A stretch of 64,000 bases of DNA from an uncultured Dysosmobacter sp. (GTDB taxonomy: Bacteria > Bacillota > Clostridia > Oscillospirales > Oscillospiraceae). Location: the NCBI GenBank assembly GCA_947625655.1, contig CANQPD010000002.1, positions 124,001-188,000 of the forward strand. The letters are read 5' to 3'. Every line of letters starts with the position of its first letter. Within the stretch, counting starts at the first letter, position 1. A program made the translations under genes and the position numbers. The notes under the pieces were generated by a model that worked only from the letters and a program-made list of their open reading frames with translations, was not told the origin of the DNA and searched no databases. Below are positions 25,715 to 35,456 of this stretch, piece after piece.

Positions 25715-27481
25715 TTACGCTCCTTTCAGCGTCTTTGGAAGCACGATCCGTGCGGATGTGCCCATGCCTTTTTCACTGGTAAAGCTCAGGCCGTACTCCC
25801 GGCCCGCTAGGATCTGGATGCGGTCGTTGACATTCACGACGCCGTAGCTGTTGGTCCGGTTCTCTCCCCTGTGCTCCATAGCCTCCCGGACAGATGCGAG
25901 TGTCTCCGCGTCCATACCGGCGCCGTTGTCCAGCACCTCCATCTCGATCTTGTCGCCATGGGAGAGCACCTGGATCATCAGCATACATTTGCGGTCGCAC
26001 AGCTTGATGCCATGATACAGCGCATTCTCCACCAGCGGCTGCAGCACCAGCTTCGGGACAAAGTAGTCCTCTGTCTCCGGGTCCACATAGAAGGCATACT
26101 CAAACTGGTTCTCATAGCGTATTTTCTGGATCACAAGATAGCTGCGGACGTGTTCCACTTCCTCCCGGACAGTGATCATGTCTCTTCCCTTGGAAAGGCC
26201 TATGCGGAAAAACGTGGTCAGCGCTGAGATCATATCCGTTGCCTTTTCCATATTTCCTTTTCGCACCAGCCAGTTGATGGAGTCCAGAGAGTTGTATAAG
26301 AAATGGGGATTGATCTGTGCCTGGAGGGCCTTGAATTCCGCCGTGCGCATCCGCTCCTGCTCGGTTTTCACGGTCTCCAGCAATTCACCGATCTTGCCGC
26401 TCATTTCCTGTGTGTTTCCCGCCAGGCTGCCGATTTCATCAGGCCGCATGGGGGAAAGCGGTTTGCCAAATTCTCCGTTCTCCATATCCTTGATGTACGT
26501 TTGAATCCGGCGGATCGGGCGCAGCTCATAATCAGCTAGGCCTCCTGAAACAAGGATCGTTAGTAACAGCGTCAGCAGCACGGTCACAATAAAGAGTATC
26601 AGGATTTCCTGGCTGTCACTGCGGAGGCTTTGCTTCATGACAACGCCCACTACAGCCCATTCAGACAAGGAAAGCGGCTTGCAAAAGATGACCATGTCAC
26701 GTGAAGAAATGATTGTGGTTTTTCTATCCGCCTGCTTTACCTGTTCCGCAGCATATATCACCATTTCATCGGACGCGGCTGCCGTTTGCAGAACAATGTT
26801 CCGGCGTGCGGACATCAGGAAAACCGTTCCGCTTTCTCCCAGTTTTTTATCAAGGATTTTTTTCAAATACGATTGTCGTACCTCCACCACCACGATCCCG
26901 CAGGGCTGGCCGGTGCCGTTCAGCGGCAGCAGTCTAGCCGCACTCAAAACGGCGTTTCCCATGTTGTCGGCGACCAGAGAACCTTCGTCGGAAACGATCC
27001 ATTGAATATCCTCGTGGTTTCGGATCTCCATATACTGGTCCCCGGTAAGCAGAAGCGTGTCATGCTCGTCTCTTGCTGTATAATAGCGCGATTTTGCCAC
27101 AGTGAAATCATCCAGGCAGATATATACGCCGTCCAGGCCGGCATACATGCCGGCGATCTGCTTCAGCCGCGCATCCAGAGCGGGAATCACAGCCTCCTCT
27201 GATATTTCAGGAACCTGCATCTGGGCGAGGAGACTTTGAATGGTATGATCCTCGGCCACCTGCTTGGCCGCCGACTGCATATCCAGCAGCACCTCTTCCA
27301 TGTTTTTGCCTGTCTTTTCGATGACTTCTTCCGCCAATGCCAGAGCACCGTCAGATATTCGGACATCAGACGCACGGTAAATCAGCGTTCCGGCAACGCT
27401 GATGGGAATCATCATCAGCAGTATGAAGTACAAGACGAGCCGATGGTGGAGCGACTCGCTGAAGAACCTCCGGATCCTCAT
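25715..27481 (-). CDS. YesM-type sensor histidine kinase
   Basis: A 588-residue membrane kinase. It has a membrane segment at residues 15-35, an extracytoplasmic Cache-like region (about 40-275), a second membrane segment (~285-305) and HAMP. The His_kinase domain shows 'QINPHFLYNSLDSINWLV', and the HATPase has 'VENALYHGIK' and 'DNGAGMD'. It phosphorylates the response regulator encoded immediately downstream. Kinases of this class usually detect extracellular sugars, often with a binding protein, which fits the ribose-type transporter genes next to it. Confidence 0.93.
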   Translation of the reverse strand: MRIRRFFSESLHHRLVLYFILLMMIPISVAGTLIYRASDVRISDGALALAEEVIEKTGKNMEEVLLDMQSAAKQVAEDHTIQSLLAQMQVPEISEEAVIPALDARLKQIAGMYAGLDGVYICLDDFTVAKSRYYTARDEHDTLLLTGDQYMEIRNHEDIQWIVSDEGSLVADNMGNAVLSAARLLPLNGTGQPCGIVVVEVRQSYLKKILDKKLGESGTVFLMSARRNIVLQTAAASDEMVIYAAEQVKQADRKTTIISSRDMVIFCKPLSLSEWAVVGVVMKQSLRSDSQEILILFIVTVLLTLLLTILVSGGLADYELRPIRRIQTYIKDMENGEFGKPLSPMRPDEIGSLAGNTQEMSGKIGELLETVKTEQERMRTAEFKALQAQINPHFLYNSLDSINWLVRKGNMEKATDMISALTTFFRIGLSKGRDMITVREEVEHVRSYLVIQKIRYENQFEYAFYVDPETEDYFVPKLVLQPLVENALYHGIKLCDRKCMLMIQVLSHGDKIEMEVLDNGAGMDAETLASVREAMEHRGENRTNSYGVVNVNDRIQILAGREYGLSFTSEKGMGTSARIVLPKTLKGA

Positions 27482-27624
27482 ATTCCGCTCTCCTTTCGCC
27501 GTGGTATTTGGTGTTTTATATCATTATATCAATATGTGTTCTTTTTGAAAAGAAAGTTGTGCGCACTTGCTTTCCGCCGAAAACGTGGTTGTCCCCGTTC
27601 CCCTTCATCAATATCAACGCACAA

Positions 27625-27648
27625 AGCCGACTCAAAAAAGAGTCGGCT
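27625..27648 (-). terminator. Hairpin between permease and kinase genes
   Basis: A 9-bp stem AGCCGACTC / GAGTCGGCT with a six-A loop, about 33 bp after the permease stop. The T tail is weak. Confidence 0.5.
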
Positions 27649-27680
27649 CCATGCAAAGAAAAGAAGAAAATGGTATGGTT

Positions 27681-28670
27681 TTAGGATTTCTTGTCTTTAA
27701 TGGTGGAAAATACAACTGCGGCAACGATAATGGCGCCTTTCAGCATCATTTGCGGGTAAGAAGACACATTCATCAAATCCAGTAGGTTGTTGATGATACC
27801 CAAGATGAAGACGCCAATGATCACTCCGCTGATGTTTCCCTTGCCGCCGGTGAAACTGGTTCCGCCGACAACGACAGCGGCAATGCAGTCATTTGCCAGG
27901 TCTTCACCGTTGGTCGGTGCACCGACGCCCAGCCGGGCCGTCAAGAGAATTCCGGCGATACCGGCACAGACCGCGCAGAAAATGTAGGGGGCGATCTTCC
28001 ATTTGGACACATTGATGCCGGAAAGCTTGACAGCCTCTTCATTTCCGCCAATGGCGTAGATGATCCTGCCGAGGGAAGTCTTTTTTACAATGAACCAGAC
28101 AATGACGATGCAGACGATCATGATGACGCTGAGGGTCGGGATGGTGCCGAAAAGACGGCCTTTGCCGATGAAAGAAAAGACACTGGCGCATTCCGCGCTC
28201 TTCCAGGATACCGGGGCGGAATTGGTGTACCAGTAGGCAATGCCGCGTGCGAACTCCATCATGCCTAGAGTCACGATAAACGGCGCCACACGAAGCTTCG
28301 CGACGATCAGGCCATTGACTGTTCCGAGAACGGTGCAGATCACCAGAGCCCCGAGGACCGCTACCAGAATATTGTTGGTCATCACCAGAAGCGACGCGCA
28401 AAACACGCTGGATACAGCCATGACAGAGCCAATGCTCAGATCAATACCGCCGGACAGGATCGCCACAAACATACCAAGTGCCGCTACCATATTTGAGGAC
28501 TGTTGGATAAAGAGGTTCTGCAGGTTCAGAGAAGTCAGAAACATCGGTGTCAGAAGAGAACCGATCACAATCATGCACAGCAGTACGCCAATGGGAATAG
28601 CCTGTTCCTTCAAATATCCTTTCAGGTGGCTCCCAATGCCGCCTGAAGCATTTAATGTTTTGTTTTCCAT
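27681..28670 (-). CDS. Ribose-type sugar ABC transporter permease
   Basis: A 329-residue RbsC/MglC-family permease (BPD_transp_2) with about ten hydrophobic segments, the family 'AAGIGMFVAILSGGIDLSVG'-like segment (here 'GMFVAILSGGIDLSIGSVMA') and 'AIGGNEEAVKLSGINV'. It forms the membrane channel with the ATPase encoded 12 bp upstream and the lipoprotein SBP. The substrate is probably a monosaccharide or polyol, not resolvable from sequence. Confidence 0.93.
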   Translation of the reverse strand: MENKTLNASGGIGSHLKGYLKEQAIPIGVLLCMIVIGSLLTPMFLTSLNLQNLFIQQSSNMVAALGMFVAILSGGIDLSIGSVMAVSSVFCASLLVMTNNILVAVLGALVICTVLGTVNGLIVAKLRVAPFIVTLGMMEFARGIAYWYTNSAPVSWKSAECASVFSFIGKGRLFGTIPTLSVIMIVCIVIVWFIVKKTSLGRIIYAIGGNEEAVKLSGINVSKWKIAPYIFCAVCAGIAGILLTARLGVGAPTNGEDLANDCIAAVVVGGTSFTGGKGNISGVIIGVFILGIINNLLDLMNVSSYPQMMLKGAIIVAAVVFSTIKDKKS

Positions 28671-28682
28671 GGTCTCTTCTCC

Positions 28683-30176
28683 TTAAACGTCCTTGTACAT
28701 ATACTGCAGCATGAGCTTTGTATCTTTCATCTCTTCCGCGTTCAGTTCTCCGGTCACATGGCCGCTCCGCATCACAATCGTCCGGTCGCAGGTGCCCTGG
28801 ATCTCTTCCGTTTCCGAGGAAATCAGGATGATCGATTTTCCGTCTGCCCGCAGCTTTTCAAGTAAACCATAGATTTCAGCCCGTGCGCCGACGTCGATGC
28901 CCTGTGTGGGTTCGTCAAATATCAGGATATTCGGCTGGGCGGTAATTGCTTTTGCTATGACGATTTTCTGCTGGTTGCCGCCGCTGAGGTCCTGGACGGG
29001 GCTCTCAATCGTGTCCATTTTTACTTTCAGCGCACGTACCAGATTGTCTATCGTCTCAGCTTCCTTCTTGGAATTCAAAATACCAAGTCTGTTAGTCACC
29101 GAAGAAAGCTTGGAAAGTGAGATATTCTCACGGATCGGCCGGCAGAGCACCATGGCCTGCTTTTTCCGATCCTCCGGCGCAAGGAACAGTCCGTGGCGGA
29201 CTGCATCCGTGGGATTTTTAATTTTGACAGGGGTTCCATTGATTTTGATCGTACCGCTTTTGAGTTTGTCAGCGCCCATGATCGCTCTGGCCGTTTCCGT
29301 CCGGCCGCTGTTTACAAGGCCGGCGATACCCAGAATTTCGCCCTCGCGGAGTTTGAAAGATACATCCTTGATAACGTCGTTTGTCAAGCCCTCGACCTCA
29401 AGCACATACCGTTCACTGCGGATTTTCCCTCGTGTAACATACATGGCGCCCAAAGTCTTTCCCAGCATATGCGCGATCAGGTCATCTTTGGTCAAGTTTT
29501 TGTTCTCCAGCACGGTAATGACCGCGCCGTCCCGCATGACGGTGATCCGATCACTGAGCTGGAAAATCTCATCCATGCGGTGGGAGATATAAATGATGGT
29601 CACCTTTTCCCGTTTCAGAGAGTCAATGATGTCCATCAGGATATGTACTTCGCTGTCGGAGAGGACTGCTGTTGGCTCATCAAACACGATCACCCGGGGC
29701 TTCCGGTATAACACACGGGAGATGGAAATAAATTGCTTCATCGCAGCGCTCAGCGTTCCAACCTTTGCGTTGGCATCAATGGGGATGTGGTAATGGTCCA
29801 GCAGTTCCTGGGTCTTCCGCATCATGGTTTTGAACTGTACAAGCCCATACTTGGAAAAGTCCTTATCGCCAAGGCAGATGTTCTCCGTAACGGACAGTTC
29901 ATCCATCATTTCAAACTGCTGATATACCTGGGCAATGCCGAGGCTCTTGGTGACCACAGGGTTGTTCTTTCGAACTTCCTCGCCGCCGATCAGGATCGTT
30001 CCAGTATCTTTCGTATAAACGCCTGTGAGCACTTTCATCAATGTGCTTTTTCCAGCTCCGTTTTCGCCGACAAGGGCCATCGTCTCGCCGGCTCGCACTG
30101 CAAAATCAATGTTTTTCAGCGCCTTGACCGCGCCGAATGATTTGCAGATGCCTTTCATCTCAATAATATTCGACAT
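28683..30176 (-). CDS. Ribose-type sugar ABC transporter ATPase (RbsA/MglA-like)
   Basis: A 497-residue fused two-domain ATPase. The first domain has Walker A 'GENGAGKST' and Walker B 'VIVFDEPTA', with a degenerate signature ('LSAAMKQF'). The second has the canonical signature 'LSGGNQQK' and 'LIFDEPTQGID' but a weak Walker A, the usual asymmetry of this family. It powers uptake through the permease encoded 12 bp downstream. It is separated from the binding-protein gene by a stem-loop. Confidence 0.94.
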   Translation of the reverse strand: MSNIIEMKGICKSFGAVKALKNIDFAVRAGETMALVGENGAGKSTLMKVLTGVYTKDTGTILIGGEEVRKNNPVVTKSLGIAQVYQQFEMMDELSVTENICLGDKDFSKYGLVQFKTMMRKTQELLDHYHIPIDANAKVGTLSAAMKQFISISRVLYRKPRVIVFDEPTAVLSDSEVHILMDIIDSLKREKVTIIYISHRMDEIFQLSDRITVMRDGAVITVLENKNLTKDDLIAHMLGKTLGAMYVTRGKIRSERYVLEVEGLTNDVIKDVSFKLREGEILGIAGLVNSGRTETARAIMGADKLKSGTIKINGTPVKIKNPTDAVRHGLFLAPEDRKKQAMVLCRPIRENISLSKLSSVTNRLGILNSKKEAETIDNLVRALKVKMDTIESPVQDLSGGNQQKIVIAKAITAQPNILIFDEPTQGIDVGARAEIYGLLEKLRADGKSIILISSETEEIQGTCDRTIVMRSGHVTGELNAEEMKDTKLMLQYMYKDV

Positions 30177-30196
30177 GATGTCCCCCCCTAATTCCC

Positions 30197-30240
30197 AGGA
30201 TCAGGGATGGCGGAAAATCTTTCCCGCCATCCCCGATCCT
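30197..30240 (-). terminator. Attenuating stem-loop after the binding-protein gene
   Basis: A long stem AGGATCAGGGATGGCGG / CCCGCCATCCCCGATCCT with a single mismatch, between the SBP and ATPase genes. Such hairpins typically stabilise the SBP message and reduce downstream expression. Confidence 0.6.
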
Positions 30241-30254
30241 TCCGGTTGCAAAAA

Positions 30255-31367
30255 TCAGAACGCGGAGTTAGGATCGTAATAATCCTGAACGTTTTCGGGA
30301 GTGACCAGGGTGGGCTCCAGCTGCAAAGTCTTGGAATCAGGGATCGTACCATCATTCAGATAGCCCAGAATCACACGCACGGCAGCTTCACCGACTTCGT
30401 AGGGAGAGTTCAGGCCCAGCGCCACGACGGGGCCGTCATCCAGCATGATTTCATATGCGGACTTGGAGCCGTCAACGGCGCCCATGATCAGATTTTCATC
30501 CAGGCCAAGCTGCTCAGCGGCAGAGGTAGCGCCGACGATGTGGGCGTCGCAGGTACCGACAATGCACTTCAGGTCAGGGTTGGCGGCCAGCATATTCTGA
30601 GCGGTCGTCAGGCCGGATTCCTCGGAATAGGCACCGGCATACAGAAAGGTGCGTTCCTCGATTCTGCCCTCCTGATCGACTTCGGCAATACCGTCACGGG
30701 CACCCTGGTTTCTGGCAGCGGCAATAGAGTTTCCGTCTGTGCCGCCGATCATACCGTAGGGAATGCTCTCCATATCGGGATACATCTCCAGCAGGCGGGT
30801 GGCCAGTTCCATGCCAACCATCTTGCCTAGAGAATAGGCGTCTGTCACGCAGGCGGTCATGTAAGCGGCGCCGGTCTCAGGCGGGGTGTCCACGGCAACA
30901 ACGGGAATACCGGCCGCAGCGCAGTCATCAAGGGCGGAAGTCACAGTCTCCTGGGGGTTGGCGGGATTGATGATAATGGCATCAACGCCTTGGGCGATAA
31001 AGGTATTGATCTGATCGACCTGCATAGCAGCATCATCGTTGCACTGAACCAGATTGACCGTCACGCCGGCCTCCGTCAGTTTCTCGTTGACATGGTCATA
31101 CAGGGCTTTGAACCAGCCGGTGGAAACATCGGTCATTGCGACACCGATGGTGTAGGATTCCTTCGCGGTGATCTCAGGGAGGTCGGACAGAGCCACATAC
31201 TTTGTCTCGGCACTGATGGAATCATACAGGCTCAGCAGCTCGGAAGCGCCAGTCTCGGTGGTTTTGTCAGAAGTGGGGGCTGCCTCATTCTTAGATCCGC
31301 CGCAGCCTGCCAGGGCCACGATCAAAAGGACGCTCAGAGCCACAGAGAATAGCTTTTTCAGTTTCAT
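30255..31367 (-). CDS. Sugar ABC transporter substrate-binding lipoprotein
   Basis: A 370-residue periplasmic-binding-protein-1-like lipoprotein. The signal peptide ends in the lipobox 'VALAGC' (cysteine ~21). 'GVAMTDVSTGWFKALYDHV' and 'DAIIINPANPQETVTSALDDCAAAGIPVVAVD' are typical of ribose/galactose/autoinducer-2-type binding proteins. The ATG at 31367 follows AAGGAGA. It delivers sugar to the permease/ATPase encoded downstream and may also inform the YesM-like kinase. Confidence 0.93.
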   Translation of the reverse strand: MKLKKLFSVALSVLLIVALAGCGGSKNEAAPTSDKTTETGASELLSLYDSISAETKYVALSDLPEITAKESYTIGVAMTDVSTGWFKALYDHVNEKLTEAGVTVNLVQCNDDAAMQVDQINTFIAQGVDAIIINPANPQETVTSALDDCAAAGIPVVAVDTPPETGAAYMTACVTDAYSLGKMVGMELATRLLEMYPDMESIPYGMIGGTDGNSIAAARNQGARDGIAEVDQEGRIEERTFLYAGAYSEESGLTTAQNMLAANPDLKCIVGTCDAHIVGATSAAEQLGLDENLIMGAVDGSKSAYEIMLDDGPVVALGLNSPYEVGEAAVRVILGYLNDGTIPDSKTLQLEPTLVTPENVQDYYDPNSAF

Positions 31368-31408
31368 AGTTGTTCTCCTTATCTGTATATTTTCTGATGT
31401 GGATTTAC

Positions 31409-32137
31409 TCATTCAAGAATTGCGAAAGGACGGATGGGAGAGCCGGAGCCGTTCTTGATCTTCAGAGGAATCGCCATAAAGTAGCAGCGTCTGGGCAGCT
31501 TCTCCAGATTCATCAGCATTTCCATAATAAAGATCTCGTTTGGCAGAAAGCTGTTATGATGGCCATAGGAAAAATACTCATAGCCATCTTTCACCGGGGT
31601 GTCACAGGCAATGGTATCCGAACCGATTGCGCGGATCTGCCGCTCCGCGAACAGTGCGCATGCTTCTTCGGAAAGCCCCGGCTCATTCAGCGCGTAATAT
31701 TTCCACGTATTGTCCAATTTCCAATACTGCTGGTAGCCAAAATCCAGGAGGACAATGTCACCCGGTTTTGCCCGGTCGCCCATCTGGTCTTCCAGTTCCA
31801 AAATCTGCTCTTTTGTAATGCGGTCGCCGGGCTGTGCGTTCAAACGGTACATATCATACTTGACGGCTGGCCCCATGATCATATTCGGCTCGTATGTATC
31901 CACGGTCTTATCCTGCATTTCCGGCAAAATATGCGCGGGGCAATCCACATGGGCCCCGGTGTGTTCGCCCATAACCAGTGTCTGGCAATAATATCCGTCA
32001 TGGGCATGGGTGATGGTGGGGTCAACAATGATCTGCGGATGCGTAGGCCACTTGGGCATATTATGCTCGATCATTGGTGACAGGTCAACGACTTTTGCAC
32101 CGCCAATCAACTGATCCAGCAGTTCCCAATTGCACAA
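31409..32137 (-). CDS. Cyclase-family metal hydrolase (kynurenine formamidase-like)
   Basis: A 242-residue protein of the cyclase family (PF04199). The metal-binding motif is 'GEHTGAHVDCPAHI' near residue 57. Members hydrolyse amides or lactones such as N-formylkynurenine or polyketide-type substrates. Its place at the head of a sugar transporter operon suggests a lactone or ester hydrolase acting on the imported compound, but this is inference. The only clear start is the ATG at 32137, with GGAGGAG. Confidence 0.87.
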   Translation of the reverse strand: MCNWELLDQLIGGAKVVDLSPMIEHNMPKWPTHPQIIVDPTITHAHDGYYCQTLVMGEHTGAHVDCPAHILPEMQDKTVDTYEPNMIMGPAVKYDMYRLNAQPGDRITKEQILELEDQMGDRAKPGDIVLLDFGYQQYWKLDNTWKYYALNEPGLSEEACALFAERQIRAIGSDTIACDTPVKDGYEYFSYGHHNSFLPNEIFIMEMLMNLEKLPRRCYFMAIPLKIKNGSGSPIRPFAILE

Positions 32138-32347
32138 TGGAATCTCCTCCTTTGTTCGTCTGTATGTGCCAGGGTTTTTTACTGCGGTCAGTTTAACATA
32201 CCTATTTTTTTCTGAAAATCAACATTTTTATGGTTTGGATTCACTTTTATATGATTGTAAAAATTTGAAGAATTTCGGCAAAAAGTAGACGCAGCTTGTC
32301 CAAAAAGGGCGGGGCATCTTTGGCAGATCACACAGAACGCCATGCGC

Positions 32348-32378
32348 AAAAAAGGTGCCGCCCGAAAAGAGCGGCACC
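32348..32378 (-). terminator. Terminator of kinase-aldolase-dehydrogenase transcript
   Basis: Stem GGTGCCGC / GCGGCACC with a six-T tail on the minus strand, 13 bp after the dehydrogenase stop. The AT-rich gap 32138-32347 holds the likely promoter of the cyclase-transporter transcript, but no clear -35/-10 pair stands out. Confidence 0.8.
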
Positions 32379-32390
32379 CGGAAGCCATGT

Positions 32391-33434
32391 TCAGGCATCG
32401 AAATCCAAAATGACTTTCAGCGCCTGCTTGCTGAGGGTCAGTTGGACGGCCTCGTCGATCTTCTCATAGGGAAGAACATGGGAGTAGAAATCCTTGGGAT
32501 TCACCTTCCCGGCTTCGATTAGGGCGATGGTCTCGTCCAGGATTGCATACTCCCCGTAGGGGAAGTTCAGCATATGCAGCGAGGTGTTGTCCTGCAGGCG
32601 GCTGGTGTCCACCATCAGGTCATTGCTCCGCAGAACGCCCATGGAGCCCACCTTTCCGCCGGGCTTCACATGGCGGCTGGCCTCGTAGATGATGTCGGTA
32701 AAGCCCACGATGTCGATGGCCACATCAAACTTCTTGCCGTTCAGCACCGCGTCCACGTCCTCCACGGAGGAGTTGATGGTGTGCTCCGTCTTTGCAATGC
32801 GCTTGGACATCTCTAGCCGCTCCTGGATCTTGTCGATCTGCGTGACATGGCCGCCCCGCAGGCCGCAGAACAGGGACAGCGCCATGCCCATGGGGCCGGA
32901 GCCGTAGATCAAGACCTCCGTTCCCTCGGTCACGCCAAAGTTCTTGGCGGCAGAGTGGCTCTCCGCCAGGGACAGCAGCACGCCCGCATCAATGTAGCTC
33001 ATGGTATTGGGGAATTTGTGCTGCTTGACCCAGGGGAAGTCCTTCTCCGTAAAGCCGTCCTCCAGCATGGCCTGGTTGTCGCTGACCATGCCGTACTCCG
33101 CCATGCTGCCGTGGGTTTTGGTGTAGCCGTTGCCCACATCCGGGTAGAGGTTGGGATGGATCCACCGCTCTCCCACATGGATGTGGCGGACCTTTTTGCC
33201 CACGGCCACCACCTCGCCGGCGCCCTCGTGGCCCAGCACTGTGGGATAGAGGCTGACGCCGTTGCCCAGGTCGCCGCCGGTGCCGGTGACGATCTGCATA
33301 TCGGTGCCATTGCAGAAGCCGCAGGCATGGACCTTCACCAGCGCCTCGTAATCGCCCAAAACCGGCTTGGGAACGTCATCCACCACCCGGACGTCATTAG
33401 GCCCCATGACCGCGATTGCCTTCATGTACTCCAT
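32391..33434 (-). CDS. Zinc-containing MDR-family dehydrogenase
   Basis: A 347-residue medium-chain dehydrogenase. The catalytic zinc site is 'ACGFCNGTD' and 'GHEGAGEVV'. The nucleotide loop is 'LIYGSGPMGMALSLFCGLRGG'. The structural four-cysteine zinc loop is absent. The ATG at 33434 follows AAGGAG and lies 6 bp past the aldolase stop. With a PfkB kinase and a class II aldolase it would oxidise a polyol or sugar derivative before or after phosphorylation. The exact substrate is unknown. Confidence 0.9.
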   Translation of the reverse strand: MEYMKAIAVMGPNDVRVVDDVPKPVLGDYEALVKVHACGFCNGTDMQIVTGTGGDLGNGVSLYPTVLGHEGAGEVVAVGKKVRHIHVGERWIHPNLYPDVGNGYTKTHGSMAEYGMVSDNQAMLEDGFTEKDFPWVKQHKFPNTMSYIDAGVLLSLAESHSAAKNFGVTEGTEVLIYGSGPMGMALSLFCGLRGGHVTQIDKIQERLEMSKRIAKTEHTINSSVEDVDAVLNGKKFDVAIDIVGFTDIIYEASRHVKPGGKVGSMGVLRSNDLMVDTSRLQDNTSLHMLNFPYGEYAILDETIALIEAGKVNPKDFYSHVLPYEKIDEAVQLTLSKQALKVILDFDA

Positions 33435-33439
33435 ATCGC

Positions 33440-34270
33440 TCACTCCTTGTTCTGAAACATCCTGATCTTTGTGCGGGCCAGTTCGGTGGTGCTGGCTTTG
33501 GCCGCCTGGTACATCTTGTAAATGTCCCGGCTGCCCACAGCGGATTCCAGGCCCTCCATAAAAGCCAGCCGCACCTCGGTGGCTACGTTGATCTTACGGA
33601 TGCCCAGGGAGATGGCCTTTTTGATCATCTCCTCCGGAATACCGGAACCTCCATGGAGCACCAGGGGCGGCGCCCCCAGCTTCCGGCAGGCCTCCAGCCG
33701 GTCGAAGTCCAGGTTGGGCGTTCCTTTGTAGATGCCGTGGGCGTTGCCGATGCCGACGGCCAGCGCGTCACAATCCACTACCGCAATAAAGCGCTTCACC
33801 TCATCCAGGTCCACCAGATTCGTGTTGCTGTGGGAAATGCCGTCCTCGACACCGGAGATGGCGCCCAGCTCGCACTCCACGGACACGCCCACGGCGTGAG
33901 CGGCGCGCACCACCGCCTGGCTCTCCCGGACATTTTCCTCAAAGGGATGGTGGGAGCCGTCGTACATGACGGAGGTAAATCCGGCCCGCAGGCAGGCAAT
34001 AGCCTGTTCGTAGCTTGCGCCGTGGTCCAGATGCATGACCACCGGCACGCTGCTGCTCTCCGCGATCCGCCGCACCACATCCGGCAAATGCCGCAGGCCG
34101 CCGACGTTGATGGCCCCCTGGCCGATGGTCAGGATGACCGGGCAGTTCTCAGCCTCGGCGGCCTCCATGATCGCCTCCGGAATTTCGATGTTGTCGATGT
34201 TGAAGCCTGGAATGGCGGTGTTGGTCCGCTCGGCGATCTCCAGAACTTCCTTCAGTGTTGCCAAAGACAT
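33440..34270 (-). CDS. Class II ketose-bisphosphate aldolase family protein
   Basis: A 276-residue GatY/KbaY/FbaA-type aldolase. Zinc ligands and the active-site acid are visible: 'MHLDHGASYEQ', 'ISHSNTNLVD', 'VLHGGSGIPEEM'. Family enzymes split fructose-, tagatose- or related ketose (bis)phosphates to dihydroxyacetone phosphate and an aldehyde. It lies between the PfkB kinase and dehydrogenase genes with spacings of a few bases, so it is probably the carbon-cleaving step of this pathway. Confidence 0.92.
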   Translation of the reverse strand: MSLATLKEVLEIAERTNTAIPGFNIDNIEIPEAIMEAAEAENCPVILTIGQGAINVGGLRHLPDVVRRIAESSSVPVVMHLDHGASYEQAIACLRAGFTSVMYDGSHHPFEENVRESQAVVRAAHAVGVSVECELGAISGVEDGISHSNTNLVDLDEVKRFIAVVDCDALAVGIGNAHGIYKGTPNLDFDRLEACRKLGAPPLVLHGGSGIPEEMIKKAISLGIRKINVATEVRLAFMEGLESAVGSRDIYKMYQAAKASTTELARTKIRMFQNKE

Positions 34271-34274
34271 ATGC

Positions 34275-35171
34275 TCACTCCTCCATCTTTCGTAAGGTCA
34301 CTTCCAGTGTCGGCTCCGCCGCCAGTCCGCCCAGGCCCTGACAGGTCAGGCCGGAAAAGGCATTGCAGAACCGCAGTGTACGGTCCAGATCCCACCCCTG
34401 CGCCAAGCAGTACAAAAACGCGCCGTGGAAATTGTCACCCGCGCCGGTGGTATCCACGACGGATACCTGCACAGGCTCCGCGTAGTGGAACGTGCCGTCC
34501 GCATACGCCACCGAGCCCTTGTCGCCCATGGTGACACAGCTGACGTGGACGCCTTTCTCCGCGTAGTAGCGGCAGGCATCCTCCGGGGAGCAGCCCAGGG
34601 TCTTGGCCACCGTCTTGTCATCCGGGATAAACACATCCACATAGGGCAGCATCCGGTCCGTAGCCTTCCGGGAGAGGTTGCCGCCATCCACAGAGACCAG
34701 AGCGCTGGTATTCCGCTTGCAGTAAGCGGCCAGCTCGCCGCAGAAATGCTCCTCCAGGCCGCCCAGGTGGATCATCTTCGCGCCGGCCAGGGCGTTTTTG
34801 TCCAGCATGTCCATTGTCAGCTGCCGGATGCAGCCGCCGAAATGGGTGATGCAACGCTTTCCGCTTGCTTCCACTTGGATCGTACTGAAAGGAGAATCCG
34901 TCCCCGGCACCCGGATCAAATCCGCGTAGGGAAGCCGTCTTTCCGCGATATTGGCGGCGATAAAGTCCGTGACATCCGAAGGGTCTCCCACCGCCGTGAT
35001 CAATCCCGCGCTGCCTCCCAGTTTCTGAAACGCGGAAGCCGCCACAGAGGCCACCCCGCCGCAGGCATGGGCCACTGCTGAAGCCGCGATGCGCTGGTCG
35101 GAGGCCGGCGGTGCCTCCACCATCAGGAGAGTGTCTTTCGTCGTGGAACCGATAAAAAGGCAATCCAGCAT
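34275..35171 (-). CDS. PfkB-family carbohydrate kinase
   Basis: A 298-residue ribokinase-fold kinase. N-terminal 'MLDCLFIGSTTKDTLLMV', the glycine-rich substrate region 'ACGGVASVAASAFQKLGG' and the C-terminal anion-hole/catalytic motif 'VVDTTGAGDNFHGAFL' are present. The ATG at 35171 follows a GGAAGG; the longer frame lacks conserved sequence. It is the first gene of the kinase-aldolase-dehydrogenase operon. It would phosphorylate a sugar, keto-sugar or sugar acid taken up by the nearby ABC transporter. Confidence 0.92.
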   Translation of the reverse strand: MLDCLFIGSTTKDTLLMVEAPPASDQRIAASAVAHACGGVASVAASAFQKLGGSAGLITAVGDPSDVTDFIAANIAERRLPYADLIRVPGTDSPFSTIQVEASGKRCITHFGGCIRQLTMDMLDKNALAGAKMIHLGGLEEHFCGELAAYCKRNTSALVSVDGGNLSRKATDRMLPYVDVFIPDDKTVAKTLGCSPEDACRYYAEKGVHVSCVTMGDKGSVAYADGTFHYAEPVQVSVVDTTGAGDNFHGAFLYCLAQGWDLDRTLRFCNAFSGLTCQGLGGLAAEPTLEVTLRKMEE

Positions 35172-35456
35172 TTTGCAACTTCCTTCCTCAAAATCTAACA
35201 TTAATTTAGCATTTTGGCTTATTTCCCGCAATCTGCTTTTTATTCACAATTTTACGATTTCCATTAAACATTATCCGATGGCCTCTGCCAGTTCCCTTGG
35301 AAAAAGAGCGAACCTGCCGCCCTGACCCAAACCGTGACCCAGACGGGAATTGGAGCAGGCAGTAGGCAACGGAGACAACGGAGCGGATAGCAAATCATTT
35401 TGAGCCAAAAGGGGCGAAAAGGACGGGATAGCCCGTTCTTTCCGCCCCCGACGTAT

